NCBI GenBank assembly: GCA_020355945.1
Contig: CP070627.1
Span: forward strand, 6,619,230 to 6,642,095
Source: Candidatus Aminicenantota bacterium
GTDB lineage: Bacteria; Acidobacteriota; Aminicenantia; UBA2199
DNA length: 22,866 bases
Reading direction: 5' to 3'
In this document: positions 14,716 through 22,866 of the stretch, one piece after another
How the letters are laid out: each line of letters begins with the position of its first letter
Position numbering within the stretch: position 1 is the stretch's first letter
Program-made: the position numbers and the translations under genes
The notes under the pieces: model-generated
The model's database searches: none
Seen by the model: the letters and a program-made list of their open reading frames with translations, nothing else
Told to the model about the DNA's origin: nothing

Positions 14716-15327
14716 ATGGCGTTAATACCAGTTGTGGTCGAACAAAGTGGAAATGTTGAAAGAGCCTACGATATATACTCCAGGCTTTTAAAGGATGGTA
14801 TTATATTCGTAGGGTCTCCCATAGATGATAATGTTGCCAATGTTATCATCGCTCAATTATTGTTTTTGGAAGCCGAGGACCCTGAGAAAGATATTTCCCT
14901 TTACATAAATTCTCCCGGGGGGATTATTACTTCCGGGATGGCCATTTACGATACCATGAAATTCATCAAGAATGATATCATAACCATTTGTATCGGTCAG
15001 GCGGCATCCATGTCCGCGGTTCTCCTGGCAGCCGGCACCAAAGGGAAACGGTATGCTCTTCCCAATGCAAAAATTTTGCTTCATCAACCCCTGGGAGGTT
15101 TTGAGGGGCAAGCCACTGATATCCTTATCCATGCCGAAGAGATCAAAAAAATCAAAGAAAAGCTCATTGATATCCTGGCCTTGCATACCGGCCAACAAAG
15201 AAAGAAGGTGTCCGCTGACATCGAAAGAGATTTTATTATGTCCTCCCCGGAAGCATTGACCTACGGGATCGTGGACCATGTGATCACTGAAAGAAAAAAA
15301 ACCAGAGAAGAAGAGGGTGAACGATGA
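14716..15327 (+). CDS. clpP: ATP-dependent Clp protease proteolytic subunit ClpP
   Basis: Serine peptidase forming the two-ring chamber that degrades proteins delivered by ClpX. The catalytic triad is complete: Ser98 in GQAASMSA, His123 in LLHQPLGG and Asp172 in ERDFIMS, at positions matching mature E. coli ClpP shifted by one. The oxyanion-forming NSPGG is at 65-69. At 203 residues the length is normal, and the N terminus ([12 protein letters not shown]) matches the processed axial loops. AGAGGTG precedes the ATG. The TGA overlaps the clpX ATG (ATGA), ensuring coupled synthesis of protease and unfoldase. Confidence 0.97.
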   Translation: MALIPVVVEQSGNVERAYDIYSRLLKDGIIFVGSPIDDNVANVIIAQLLFLEAEDPEKDISLYINSPGGIITSGMAIYDTMKFIKNDIITICIGQAASMSAVLLAAGTKGKRYALPNAKILLHQPLGGFEGQATDILIHAEEIKKIKEKLIDILALHTGQQRKKVSADIERDFIMSSPEALTYGIVDHVITERKKTREEEGER

Positions 15328-16547
15328 ACAGGAGACATCGAGAAGAACATCAGTGCAGTTTTTGTGGCGTTTCCCAATCCACGGCCTACAAATTGATCTC
15401 CGGGCCCAATGTATACATTTGTGATGAATGCGTTACCACTGCTTATAATTTGATTTATCACAATAAAGATTCCAGGAGACCGCCGAAGAACGCGAGGGAC
15501 AGGTATAGAGAACTGTCACCCGAAGAAATCAAAAAACGACTGGACCAATATGTGATTTCACAGGAGATGGCCAAAAAGAAGCTGGCGGTTGCGGTTTACA
15601 ATCATTACAAACGCGTCAATGAGATGGAGGACCTGTCCGAGGTAGAGATCAAGAAGAGTAATCTCCTGTTGATCGGGCCCACTGGTACGGGAAAAACATT
15701 ACTGGCCGAGACCCTGGCAAAGATCCTGGATGTTCCTTTTGCCATTGCAGATGCCACCACCTTAACCGAAGCCGGGTATGTTGGCGAAGATGTGGAAAAT
15801 ATTTTACTGAAGTTGTACCAGGCCTCCGGTGAAAATAAAGAAATGACAGAACGAGGTATTATCTATATTGACGAAATTGACAAAATATCAAGAAAAAGTG
15901 AAAATCGTTCCATTACCCGGGATGTATCCGGGGAAGGCGTACAGCAGGCGTTATTGAAAATTGTTGAAGGCTTTGAAGCCAGCGTGCCACCACTGGGAGG
16001 CAGGAAACACCCTTACCAGGAATATTTGAAAATCAATACTCATCATATCCTCTTCATTGCCGGCGGTGCCTTTGTAGGGTTGGATAAGATCATCAAACGA
16101 CGGTTGAAGAATAATGTCATCGGGTTCAATGCCAATAACCGGGCGGTGCAAATGGGAGAAGAAAACATTTTCAGCTATACACAAACCGATGATTTAATCA
16201 AATTCGGTTTAATCCCGGAGTTGGTGGGACGATTTCCTGTCATTGGTGTCATGGATGACTTGAACGAGCTGCAGCTGTATGAAATTCTAACCCAACCAAA
16301 AAATGCTATCACCAAACAATTCAAAGCATTATTTGAATTGGATGATATCCAACTGGAATTTTCCGAAGAGGCGCTGAGAACCATTGCCCGGCAGGCCATC
16401 CACAGGGAAGTGGGAGCCAGGGGGTTAAGAGCTATCTTCGAGGAAATGATGTTGGACCTGATGTATGAAATACCCTCTAAAAGAGGAAAAGTGGACAAAG
16501 TGGTGGTGGATTTTAACTACCTGAAAAAGAAAAAATGGATCGCGTAA
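15324..16547 (+). CDS. clpX: Clp protease ATP-binding subunit ClpX, 407 aa
   Basis: AAA+ unfoldase that feeds substrates to ClpP. The N-terminal zinc-binding dimerisation domain has Cys11, Cys14, Cys33 and Cys36. The AAA+ domain has Walker A GPTGTGKT, pore loop GYVG (in [13 protein letters not shown]), Walker [11 protein letters not shown], the RKH loop in [10 protein letters not shown], and the IGF tripeptide ([10 protein letters not shown]) that docks into ClpP, so it should be a functional ClpP partner. Sensor II ([10 protein letters not shown]) is near the end. The final 13 bases overlap the start of lon, an unusually tight link that suggests co-translation of both proteases. Confidence 0.97.
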   Translation: MNRRHREEHQCSFCGVSQSTAYKLISGPNVYICDECVTTAYNLIYHNKDSRRPPKNARDRYRELSPEEIKKRLDQYVISQEMAKKKLAVAVYNHYKRVNEMEDLSEVEIKKSNLLLIGPTGTGKTLLAETLAKILDVPFAIADATTLTEAGYVGEDVENILLKLYQASGENKEMTERGIIYIDEIDKISRKSENRSITRDVSGEGVQQALLKIVEGFEASVPPLGGRKHPYQEYLKINTHHILFIAGGAFVGLDKIIKRRLKNNVIGFNANNRAVQMGEENIFSYTQTDDLIKFGLIPELVGRFPVIGVMDDLNELQLYEILTQPKNAITKQFKALFELDDIQLEFSEEALRTIARQAIHREVGARGLRAIFEEMMLDLMYEIPSKRGKVDKVVVDFNYLKKKKWIA

Positions 16548-19024
16548 AACGAGAAAACATCATTCTACCATTGATTCCCTTAAGGGAAGTGGTAACCTTT
16601 CCAGCGGCCATTGTACCTATATTGGTGGGCAGGGAACGGTCTATCAATGCATTAAAGTATGGCATGGAATACTATAACAACTTCATCTTTCTTTCCGTCC
16701 AGAAAAACCAGATCAGTGAAAGTCCCCAGGCCCATGAAATTGCCGAAACCGGGGTTATCGCCAGGATCGAGCGTTCCGCCGAGCAAGAAAACGGCAGCTT
16801 CAGGGTGATTATCCATGGACTGGAACGGGCGCGAATTAACCGCTTCCTGAAAAAGGACCAGTATTTCCTTGTCAGTGTGTCAACCCTGGAGGAGATTATT
16901 GAAAAGGGCAAGAACTTTTTTGAATTATCCAGGGATTTAATCACGATTTTCGAGGAATATATCAGTTTAAAACGGGTAAAATTGCACGGGATTGTTGCCA
17001 AATTGGAATCCAACCGGATTTCTGAAATCACTGATGTAATTGCCTCAGTGATTAATATTCCTTTGCAGTTGAAACAGTCATTACTGGAAGAACTGGATGT
17101 ACACAAACGAGCGGTCAAAGTCTTTAACATTCTCAAGAAAGAGATGGTTAAACTAAGGGCCAGCCGGGAGCCCGAAGTCAGCAGAAGACATAGAGAAGAG
17201 GGTATGGACAATGAAGTCGAGGAGTACAGGCGGAAGATCGCTAAGGCAGGTTTACCGGAGTATGTAAAGAAACGGGCGGACGAAGAACTGGAACGATTGG
17301 AAATGATGCCCCCCTTTTCCGCGGAAAGTACGGTTTCACGGTCCTACCTGGATTGGCTGCTGGGGGTTCCCTGGACAAGAATAAAAGAAGAGAATAAAAA
17401 TTTAAAAGACGCCACCCGGATTCTCGAGGAGGATCATTATGGGCTGGACAAGGCTAAGGATCGTATCCTGGATTACCTGGCGGTGCGGCAATTGGTCAAG
17501 AAACCCTCGGGTGAAATCTTATGTTTTGTCGGCCCGCCCGGGGTAGGGAAAAGTTCTCTCTCCAAATCCATTGCCCGGGCCCTGAACCGGGAATTCGTCC
17601 GGGTTTCCCTGGGAGGCGTTCGCGATGAAGCGGAAATCCGGGGGCACCGCAGGACCTATGTGGGTTCGTATCCCGGGCAAATTATCAAAGGACTGAAAAA
17701 AGCCAAATATAAGAACCCGGTTTTTCTACTGGATGAAATCGATAAATTAAGTTCCGATTTCAGGGGCGATCCGGCATCCGCGCTGCTGGAAGTCCTGGAC
17801 CCGGATCAGAATTCCGAATTTGTCGATCATTACCTGGACCTGGAGATCGATTTGTCCCAGGTATTTTTTATTACCACTGCCAACACCACCGATCCCGTCC
17901 CCCCCGCACTGAAAGACCGTATGGAAATCATTGAAATTTCCGGGTATACCGAAAGAGAAAAACTGTACATCGCTAAAGGTTTTTTGATCAAAAAACAGGC
18001 GCAAAAAAACGGGTTAAATTCGGAAGATTTTGAGATTCCTGATGAATTAATATTGCATACCATTAATCGATATACCCGGGAAGCCGGCGTGCGCAACCTG
18101 GAACGACAGATCGCTATTATCATGCGAAAAATTGCCCGGCAGTTTGTCCAGGAAGGTAATGAAAAAGAATCTTCCCTCCCGGATGCGGTTGCAGATGCGG
18201 ATGTGGATTTGGATGTAGATGTAGATGTAGATGTAGATGTAGATGTAGATGTAGATTTAGATTTAGATGCCGATGTGGATTTTGATACGGATATGGATAA
18301 CCGGCACCGGCAGGGCGCTAAAAAATTATCAACAACACTGACTATCACCCCCGAACTCCTGGAAAAGTACCTGGGCGTCCCAAAATATAGCAAACGCCAG
18401 GTTTTAGAGAAAAATGAAATCGGTGTTTCCATTGGCCTGGCCTGGACCCAGGTTGGCGGGGATATTCTTATTATTGAATCCCGTTGTGTGAAAGGCAAAG
18501 GAGAATTAATCCTCACCGGCAGCCTGGGAGATGTGATGAAAGAGTCTTCATCCACTGCCTTTAGCTATTCCAAGATCAAACTTTCCCAGTTGGATTTTGA
18601 TATCAATGAAGTGGAAAAGTACAATATCCATTTACATATACCCGAGGGCGCCGTTCCCAAAGAAGGCCCTTCCGCAGGCGTTACCCTCGCCGTATCCATT
18701 ATTTCTATGTTAACCGGGATACCCGTAAAGTCGGATTACGCCATGACCGGTGAAATTACCCTAAGGGGAAAAATCCTGCCTGTGGGTGGTATCAAAGAGA
18801 AAGTCATTGCCGCCCATCGGTATGGTATCACTAATGTTTTAATACCCTCAGAAAATGAAAAGGATTTTAAAGAAGATATCCCGGAAGAAATCAAAGAAAC
18901 CGTGAACGTTCAATTTATAGGAACCATGGATGAATTGCTGGATATTGTACTGGAAAAGCCGATAAAAATTAAGAATATAAATAGTAAAATTATACGGCCC
19001 TATGATCAGGCGAAAATTCAGTAA
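16535..19024 (+). CDS. lon: ATP-dependent Lon protease with an Asp-rich repeat insertion, 829 aa
   Basis: Soluble LonA-type AAA+ serine protease that removes damaged and regulatory proteins. The N-terminal substrate domain covers ~1-200, a coiled linker follows, then the AAA+ domain with Walker A GPPGVGKS (333-340) and Walker [11 protein letters not shown]. The small helical domain ends around [12 protein letters not shown]. The protease domain begins at LGVPKY and has Ser713 in EGPSAG and Lys756 in GGIKEKV as the catalytic dyad. Between the helical and protease domains, where E. coli Lon has only a short loop, about 45 extra residues are inserted, mostly alternating Asp with Val, Leu, Ala or Phe. 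All catalytic motifs are intact, so the enzyme is probably active. It starts 13 bases inside clpX. Confidence 0.96.
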   Translation: MDRVKRENIILPLIPLREVVTFPAAIVPILVGRERSINALKYGMEYYNNFIFLSVQKNQISESPQAHEIAETGVIARIERSAEQENGSFRVIIHGLERARINRFLKKDQYFLVSVSTLEEIIEKGKNFFELSRDLITIFEEYISLKRVKLHGIVAKLESNRISEITDVIASVINIPLQLKQSLLEELDVHKRAVKVFNILKKEMVKLRASREPEVSRRHREEGMDNEVEEYRRKIAKAGLPEYVKKRADEELERLEMMPPFSAESTVSRSYLDWLLGVPWTRIKEENKNLKDATRILEEDHYGLDKAKDRILDYLAVRQLVKKPSGEILCFVGPPGVGKSSLSKSIARALNREFVRVSLGGVRDEAEIRGHRRTYVGSYPGQIIKGLKKAKYKNPVFLLDEIDKLSSDFRGDPASALLEVLDPDQNSEFVDHYLDLEIDLSQVFFITTANTTDPVPPALKDRMEIIEISGYTEREKLYIAKGFLIKKQAQKNGLNSEDFEIPDELILHTINRYTREAGVRNLERQIAIIMRKIARQFVQEGNEKESSLPDAVADADVDLDVDVDVDVDVDVDVDLDLDADVDFDTDMDNRHRQGAKKLSTTLTITPELLEKYLGVPKYSKRQVLEKNEIGVSIGLAWTQVGGDILIIESRCVKGKGELILTGSLGDVMKESSSTAFSYSKIKLSQLDFDINEVEKYNIHLHIPEGAVPKEGPSAGVTLAVSIISMLTGIPVKSDYAMTGEITLRGKILPVGGIKEKVIAAHRYGITNVLIPSENEKDFKEDIPEEIKETVNVQFIGTMDELLDIVLEKPIKIKNINSKIIRPYDQAKIQ
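18194..18298. repeat. GATGTA hexanucleotide microsatellite inside lon
   Basis: About 17 hexamers of the form GATNNN, including seven perfect consecutive GATGTA copies (18212-18253), flanked by progressively diverged copies (GATGCG, GATGTG, GATTTG on one side; GATTTA twice, GATGCC, GATGTG, GATTTT, GATACG, GATATG on the other). The frame yields Asp alternating with a mostly hydrophobic residue. Confidence 0.95.
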
Positions 19025-19165
19025 GTAGTAGGTAATTGAGCCCGAAGGCGGGGTAATACGGCGATGTAACTCCGCGAAGGGGCGTGATGCTTTTGTTAAA
19101 ACGGTGTATGCATCTGTTGATGTGTGAATGTGTAGAGGTTCAGTGTGGGATAAAATCAAAAGAAA
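19021..19165 (+). other. Spacer lon-engB, with two GTARGTA heptamers at the lon stop
   Basis: GTAAGTA and GTAGGTA (19021-19034) overlap the last base of the final lon codon and the stop codon. Then comes a GC-richer stretch with a small CCCG-AAGG-CGGG hairpin lacking a T-run. No gene or convincing promoter is seen. Confidence 0.5.
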
Positions 19166-19771
19166 ATGATGAAAATAGTAGATTGTTGGCTGGAAAGAAC
19201 GGCATTTTTGGAGAAGGATTTGATCCGGGACAACACCAGGAAAATTTTATTTGTCGGTCGATCCAATGTAGGTAAATCCTCATTAATCAACAAGCTGTTG
19301 AATCGCAAACGCCTGGCGCGCACCAGTTCCACACCCGGGAAAACCGTCAGCATCAATTACTATCGCGTTCATTCCCTCAATAATGAAAACGGAGTTAAAC
19401 ATTCATTCTATTTTGTGGATCTCCCGGGGTATGGGTATGCTAAAATATCCCGCCAGGAGAGTCAACGGGTGAAAAGCTTACTCTCCACCTTTTTCCGGGC
19501 TGTTGAAAATGCCAGGCTGGTGCTGCTTTTGATTGATTCCCGGCGGGGATTTATGGAAGCTGACCTGGAAATTGTCTCTCAAATTCTAGATAAAAAAATT
19601 AACATATTGACAGTTTTAACTAAAAGTGATAAACTACCATCTTCAGGATTAACCGATCGCAAAAAAGCGCTTCAAAATAAATTTGATTTAAACGTCATTG
19701 CGTTTACAATCAAATCAAATGATAGCAAAGAAGAGCTTTTAAAGTTTATAAACCGAGCTTTAACGGAGTAA
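19166..19771 (+). CDS. engB: Ribosome-biogenesis GTP-binding protein EngB (YihA/YsxC)
   Basis: TRAFAC-class GTPase needed for assembly of the large ribosomal subunit. The GTPase motifs are in order: G1 GRSNVGKS at 31-38, G2 threonine in SSTPGKT, G3 [10 protein letters not shown]4 TKSD. The DLPGYGYAK sequence and the ~200-residue length are diagnostic of EngB. The start is either ATG 19166 or the next codon ATG 19169; no clear ribosome-binding site distinguishes them. Its position directly after lon is a conserved arrangement also seen as lonA-ysxC in Bacillus. The stop lies two bases before the rho start, so engB and rho are probably cotranscribed. Confidence 0.96.
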   Translation: MMKIVDCWLERTAFLEKDLIRDNTRKILFVGRSNVGKSSLINKLLNRKRLARTSSTPGKTVSINYYRVHSLNNENGVKHSFYFVDLPGYGYAKISRQESQRVKSLLSTFFRAVENARLVLLLIDSRRGFMEADLEIVSQILDKKINILTVLTKSDKLPSSGLTDRKKALQNKFDLNVIAFTIKSNDSKEELLKFINRALTE

Positions 19772-19773
19772 AT

Positions 19774-21039
19774 ATGTATTCATTAAAAGACCTACAATCA
19801 ATGAAAGTGTCCGAGTTAAAAAAACTTGTCACTCAATACGATCTGGAAGATAAGGATATAAAAGACAAGAATTCTCTCTATTTCAGCATTTTGAATGCTC
19901 AGGCTGCCGCCAATGGCAAGCTTTTTGCCGAAGGGGTAATTGAAGTTTTAAATGAGGGTTACGGTTTCTTGAGATTCCAGGAGTATTCCTATTTGTCCAG
20001 TTCCGAGGATATTTATGTCTCTCCTTCCCAGGTTCACAAATTCGATCTTCGCACTGGTGATACGGTCTCTGGTTCCGTGCGCCCTCCCAAAGGTGGGGAA
20101 AAATATTTCGCTCTCTTAACCGTAGAGGCGGTTAACTCGGAAGACCCTGAGATCGTGTTACAGATGCGGAAGAATAAACGATTTGAGAAATTAACTCCTC
20201 TCTACCCCAATGAACGCATCCGGTTGGAAACAGAAGCCAGGAACAATTCCAGTCGGGTAATGGACTTGCTCACCCCCATTGGAAAGGGACAGCGGGGATT
20301 GATCGTGGCTGCTCCCAGGACCGGTAAGACAATGATACTGCAAAGCATTGCCAAATCCATTGAGATTAATCATCCCGAAGTGGTTTTAATCGTTCTCCTC
20401 ATTGATGAGCGGCCCGAAGAGGTAACCGATATGGAACGAAATGTCAGCGGCGAAGTGATTTCCTCCACCTTTGATGAAGTACCGGTCCGGCATACCAAAG
20501 TGGCAGACATTGTACTGGAAAAAGCCAAACGGTTGGTGGAGATGGACAAAGACGTGGTCATTCTCCTGGATTCGATTACCCGGTTGGCAAGGGCACACAA
20601 TGCCATTACTCCTCCCTCCGGTAAGGTCCTTTCCGGTGGTGTTGACGCCAACGCGTTAAATAAGCCAAAGAAATTTTTCGGTGCTGCGCGAAACATTGAA
20701 AATGGTGGTAGTTTGACCATCCTGGCCACCGCCCTTATCGATACCGGCAGCCGAATGGATGAAGTGATCTTTGAAGAGTTTAAAGGAACCGGGAATATGG
20801 AAATCAACCTGGACCGCCGACTGGTAGACAAACGCGTCTTCCCCGCCATTGACCTCTTCCGCTCCGGTACCCGGAAGGAAGAATTACTCATCAGTGAAGA
20901 GGAATTAAATCGTATCTGGATCTTGCGAAAAGTATTATCCCAGATGACCGAAGTCGAAGCCATGGAGTTACTGGTGGATAAGTTGTCCAAAACCAAAACC
21001 AATAAAGATTTCATGAAAATGATGTCCCAGGGGATGTAA
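19774..21039 (+). CDS. rho: Transcription termination factor Rho, 421 aa
   Basis: Hexameric RNA helicase that ends transcription at unstructured C-rich RNA. The N-terminal helical part ([17 protein letters not shown]) and the cold-shock-like RNA-binding fold ([26 protein letters not shown]) are at ~1-125. The RecA-type ATPase has Walker A ([15 protein letters not shown], core 180-186), Walker B ([16 protein letters not shown]), the Q-loop segment ([20 protein letters not shown]) and the R-loop segment ([16 protein letters not shown]). The size equals that of E. coli Rho, with no inserted domain. GGAG lies just before the ATG, inside the end of engB. Confidence 0.97.
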   Translation: MYSLKDLQSMKVSELKKLVTQYDLEDKDIKDKNSLYFSILNAQAAANGKLFAEGVIEVLNEGYGFLRFQEYSYLSSSEDIYVSPSQVHKFDLRTGDTVSGSVRPPKGGEKYFALLTVEAVNSEDPEIVLQMRKNKRFEKLTPLYPNERIRLETEARNNSSRVMDLLTPIGKGQRGLIVAAPRTGKTMILQSIAKSIEINHPEVVLIVLLIDERPEEVTDMERNVSGEVISSTFDEVPVRHTKVADIVLEKAKRLVEMDKDVVILLDSITRLARAHNAITPPSGKVLSGGVDANALNKPKKFFGAARNIENGGSLTILATALIDTGSRMDEVIFEEFKGTGNMEINLDRRLVDKRVFPAIDLFRSGTRKEELLISEEELNRIWILRKVLSQMTEVEAMELLVDKLSKTKTNKDFMKMMSQGM

Positions 21040-21063
21040 AAAGTATTATGTCACATGTATTGA

Positions 21064-21091
21064 GTGTTAAGTGTTAACTATTAAGTGCAAA
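21064..21091. repeat. Four tandem heptamers at the lolA start codon
   Basis: GTGTTAA, GTGTTAA, CTATTAA, GTGCAAA follow each other. The only plausible lolA start, GTG 21071, is the first codon of the second heptamer, and an in-frame TAA (21068-21070) ends the first. GTTAAGTGTTAAC is also a small palindrome. Confidence 0.65.
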
Positions 21092-21817
21092 AAGCAGCGA
21101 AGAGGTGCCTGGGAGAGGCTTTTATTTTATACATTTCTCAGCCTGGTTCACGCTGCTGCCCTGGCAGTTGTTCCTGCATCGGTGTCTCTGGCGGTTGAAT
21201 CTCCCTCTATCTCTGCTGACCTTGATCCCCGGCATCCCGGCCCCTTAACCGCAAGGGAAACCATAAAAAAGGTCAGGGATTCCCTTAACCGGATCAAACC
21301 CTTTAAAGTAAGTTTCCTTCAGCAAGTTTATACCGATGAACAGTTAGACATCGAGGAATCCGGGAAAATCATATTCAAAAACGATCGACTCCTCAAGTGG
21401 ACCTACCTGGACCCCGATTATAAAGTCTTTCTATTGGAGGGAGATAACTATCAATTTTATGATGAAGATAACGAGCAATTAATCATTGGAAAAATAAAAG
21501 ACAGGAGCCATCAGTGGGTGTGGCAGTTGTTGTTCTCGGATGACGTGTTCCGACATTACCTGGTTGGATGGGATGAGGGTCAAAAAAAAATCCGGATCAA
21601 AAATAATCCCGGTTCCCACACCGGTGATACCGATGATATGAGCATTGATATTGAAATTTTGATAAATAATGACTTCCTGCCCATAAAGGTAATTCAAAAA
21701 GACCCCTCCGGTGCCCTGATCGTTTATCATTTTAAAGAATATAAACCCGGGATAGAGCTAGCCAGTGATACGTTCCGGTTGAAGGTACCCGAGGATGTGG
21801 AAGTAATTCGCCAATAA
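21071..21817 (+). CDS. lolA: Outer-membrane lipoprotein carrier protein LolA family, 248 aa
   Basis: Periplasmic chaperone that carries lipoproteins from the inner membrane to the outer membrane. The N terminus has a basic stretch (KKQRRGAWERLL) and a hydrophobic segment ending around PASVSLAVE, consistent with a signal peptide. The mature part shows the LolA half-barrel pattern: a helix (TARETIKKVRDSLNRI), then FKVSFLQQVYTDEQL, ESGKIIFKNDRLLKWTY, a DPDYKVFLLEGDNYQFYDED strand pair, and a C-terminal hairpin with GALIVYHFKEYKPG. It is longer than E. coli LolA. The start is GTG 21071 with no clear ribosome-binding site and lies in a heptamer repeat, so the first seven residues are uncertain. 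It follows rho and precedes an ECF sigma factor gene. Other LolA-like carriers are possible. Confidence 0.87.
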   Translation: MLTIKCKKQRRGAWERLLFYTFLSLVHAAALAVVPASVSLAVESPSISADLDPRHPGPLTARETIKKVRDSLNRIKPFKVSFLQQVYTDEQLDIEESGKIIFKNDRLLKWTYLDPDYKVFLLEGDNYQFYDEDNEQLIIGKIKDRSHQWVWQLLFSDDVFRHYLVGWDEGQKKIRIKNNPGSHTGDTDDMSIDIEILINNDFLPIKVIQKDPSGALIVYHFKEYKPGIELASDTFRLKVPEDVEVIRQ

Positions 21818-21845
21818 TAAAACTTTTTTGTGAGAAAATCGTAAA

Positions 21846-22421
21846 ATGATAATGGATGAAGATCAAGTATTGATAAAAAAAATACTTGAAGGTAAGAAAT
21901 CATCCTTTGAGGAATTAATGAAAAAGTACAATAAAAAAATTTTTGGGTTTATATATCGCATGGTCAGGGATGAAGAAGTGGCCGTTGAATTAGCCCAGGA
22001 TTTTTTTATAAAAATTTACACTGTGCTCTCCAAGTACAATTTTGAGTATAAGTTTTCTACATGGGCTTATCGCATCTGTTACAACCTGGTAATCGATTAT
22101 GTCCGGAAAAACCAGGCTCAAGTGGATTCGTTGGATAATGACACCATAACTCCAAAACAACTGGTGGAATCGGAAAATTTTGTCAGTGAAGATGGATTTG
22201 AACACCTGGCCAAAGAGGAATTACATCAATACATCTGGAAAATAGTAGATTGTATACCTGTAAAATACAAGGAATTGATTCTCCTGCGGTACCTGCAGGG
22301 ACTCAAGTATGATGAAATTGCCCAGGTCACTGATTTACCCGTGGGTACTGTCAAAAATAGGATATTCAAGGCCAAAGAAATATTAAGATCGGAGATAGAC
22401 AAAGATGGAATGTTTAAATAG
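21846..22421 (+). CDS. ECF-type RNA polymerase sigma factor, 191 aa
   Basis: Extracytoplasmic-function sigma factor of the RpoE/SigW type, directing polymerase to stress or envelope promoters. Region 2 lies at ~20-90 (FEELMKKYNKKIFGFIYRMV, then LAQDFFIKIYTVLSKY, then the -10-recognition segment FSTWAYRICYNLVIDYVRK). Region 4 lies at ~130-185 (IPVKYKELILLRYLQGLKYD, then EIAQVTDLPVGTVKNRIFKA), with a helix-turn-helix for the -35 element. No region 3, as expected. The start may be ATG 21846 or ATG 21852. The end overlaps the next gene by 17 bases; that gene encodes a zinc-binding membrane anti-sigma factor, the usual partner. Its position beside lolA suggests, but does not prove, an envelope-related regulon. 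Confidence 0.95.
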   Translation: MIMDEDQVLIKKILEGKKSSFEELMKKYNKKIFGFIYRMVRDEEVAVELAQDFFIKIYTVLSKYNFEYKFSTWAYRICYNLVIDYVRKNQAQVDSLDNDTITPKQLVESENFVSEDGFEHLAKEELHQYIWKIVDCIPVKYKELILLRYLQGLKYDEIAQVTDLPVGTVKNRIFKAKEILRSEIDKDGMFK

Positions 22422-22866
22422 TACAAAAATCCAGGATTATATCGAAAGCAATTTAAACAGCGTTGAAAGTGCAATGGTAAGAGACCATCTCATTGTTTGT
22501 GCTGCCTGCAAGAAGGAGTACAACGCTTATCAGACTCTTGAGAAGCACCTGGTTCAGCCGGTGGAAATTACTCCCCCCCCCATCATTGAACGCCATGTGC
22601 TGCGAGAATTGTTTCCCCTGCTGCCCTCTTATAGTTCCATCTTTGCCCTGATTGCCGCCAGCTTCATCCTGTTGGTCACCGGCATTTACATTTATTTTGA
22701 CTTTGCCAACAATAGTATTATTCAAGCATTACAACTAACTTCCCATTCGACTTCCAATTGGTTCGCTTCCGTAATCAAAGTCATTTCCACTGTTTTTTCT
22801 GCTGTATATACTGTTTTTGAGGCATTGAACCGATTTGTTAAGCTCCTATTTAAAATCAACCTGGGA
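22405..22866 (+). CDS. Probable membrane anti-sigma factor with zinc-finger motif, cut by window end
   Basis: The frame starts at ATG 22405 and stays open for 154 codons to the window edge, so the C terminus is missing. The opening (MECLNSTKIQDYIESNLNSV) and the HLIVCAAC sequence give the His-x3-Cys-x2-Cys signature of zinc-binding anti-sigma (ZAS) domains. A membrane helix follows at ~73-94 (SIFALIAASFILLVTGIYIYF), which places the N-terminal sigma-binding domain in the cytoplasm. Beyond it the sequence is weakly hydrophobic and amphipathic. GGAG lies ten bases upstream. The 17-base overlap with the sigma gene implies coupled translation, typical for keeping sigma and anti-sigma balanced. 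Confidence 0.88.
   Translation, partial: MECLNSTKIQDYIESNLNSVESAMVRDHLIVCAACKKEYNAYQTLEKHLVQPVEITPPPIIERHVLRELFPLLPSYSSIFALIAASFILLVTGIYIYFDFANNSIIQALQLTSHSTSNWFASVIKVISTVFSAVYTVFEALNRFVKLLFKINLG

Noticed and set aside
17830..18555. Long open frame on the minus strand across lon (241 codons)
   Set aside because: It is antisense to a clear Lon reading frame and passes through the microsatellite as a low-complexity Ser/Thr/Lys run; no domain is visible.
20370..21014. Long open frame on the minus strand across rho (214 codons)
   Set aside because: Antisense shadow of the strongly conserved Rho ATPase domain, without recognisable protein features.

Overview
The window is a stretch of a diderm (Gram-negative-type) bacterial chromosome of moderate GC content. 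It is densely packed with housekeeping genes in the right half and accessory genes in the left half. The order tig-clpP-clpX-lon-engB is a widely conserved bacterial arrangement, and lolA implies an outer membrane. A DUF4388/PATAN protein, DUF1844, a YghO-like GNAT and large TPR/membrane proteins fit an Acidobacteriota/Aminicenantes- or deltaproteobacteria-like lineage, but that placement is only an impression. No rRNA, tRNA, insertion sequence, prophage or CRISPR array was seen.

Left part (1-4850): a secreted protein of unknown function (minus strand), a YghO-like acetyltransferase, a family 3 beta-N-acetylhexosaminidase (NagZ type), then a roughly 85% AT spacer. That spacer is a degenerate 21-bp tandem array which switches orientation at about 3957. 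A coiled-coil protein with an internal duplication follows. Middle (4950-9150): an exported thioredoxin-TPR protein (minus), a HicAB toxin-antitoxin pair (plus) facing a DinJ-YafQ pair (minus), and mazG (minus), whose 3' end runs into a heptanucleotide repeat.

Right part (9244-22866), all plus strand: DUF1844 protein, a TPR/polytopic membrane/zinc-ribbon protein, a DUF4388 (PATAN) protein and ribF, three of them overlapping. Then come the protein quality-control genes tig, clpP, clpX and lon, with overlaps clpP/clpX and clpX/lon, followed by engB, rho, lolA, an ECF sigma factor and the start of its probable zinc-binding anti-sigma factor, cut by the window end.

The most unusual features are sequence-level. 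They are: the mirror-image 21-bp array (3768-4154), whose period matches -35/-10 promoter geometry; a pure hexanucleotide microsatellite inside lon, encoding an Asp-Val linker between the ATPase and protease parts; a second hexanucleotide microsatellite at the start of ribF; heptanucleotide tandem repeats sitting on gene boundaries at six places; and strong over-representation of CCWGG. Together they suggest a genome where short tandem repeats expand actively, with hexamers tolerated inside genes and heptamers confined to gene edges.
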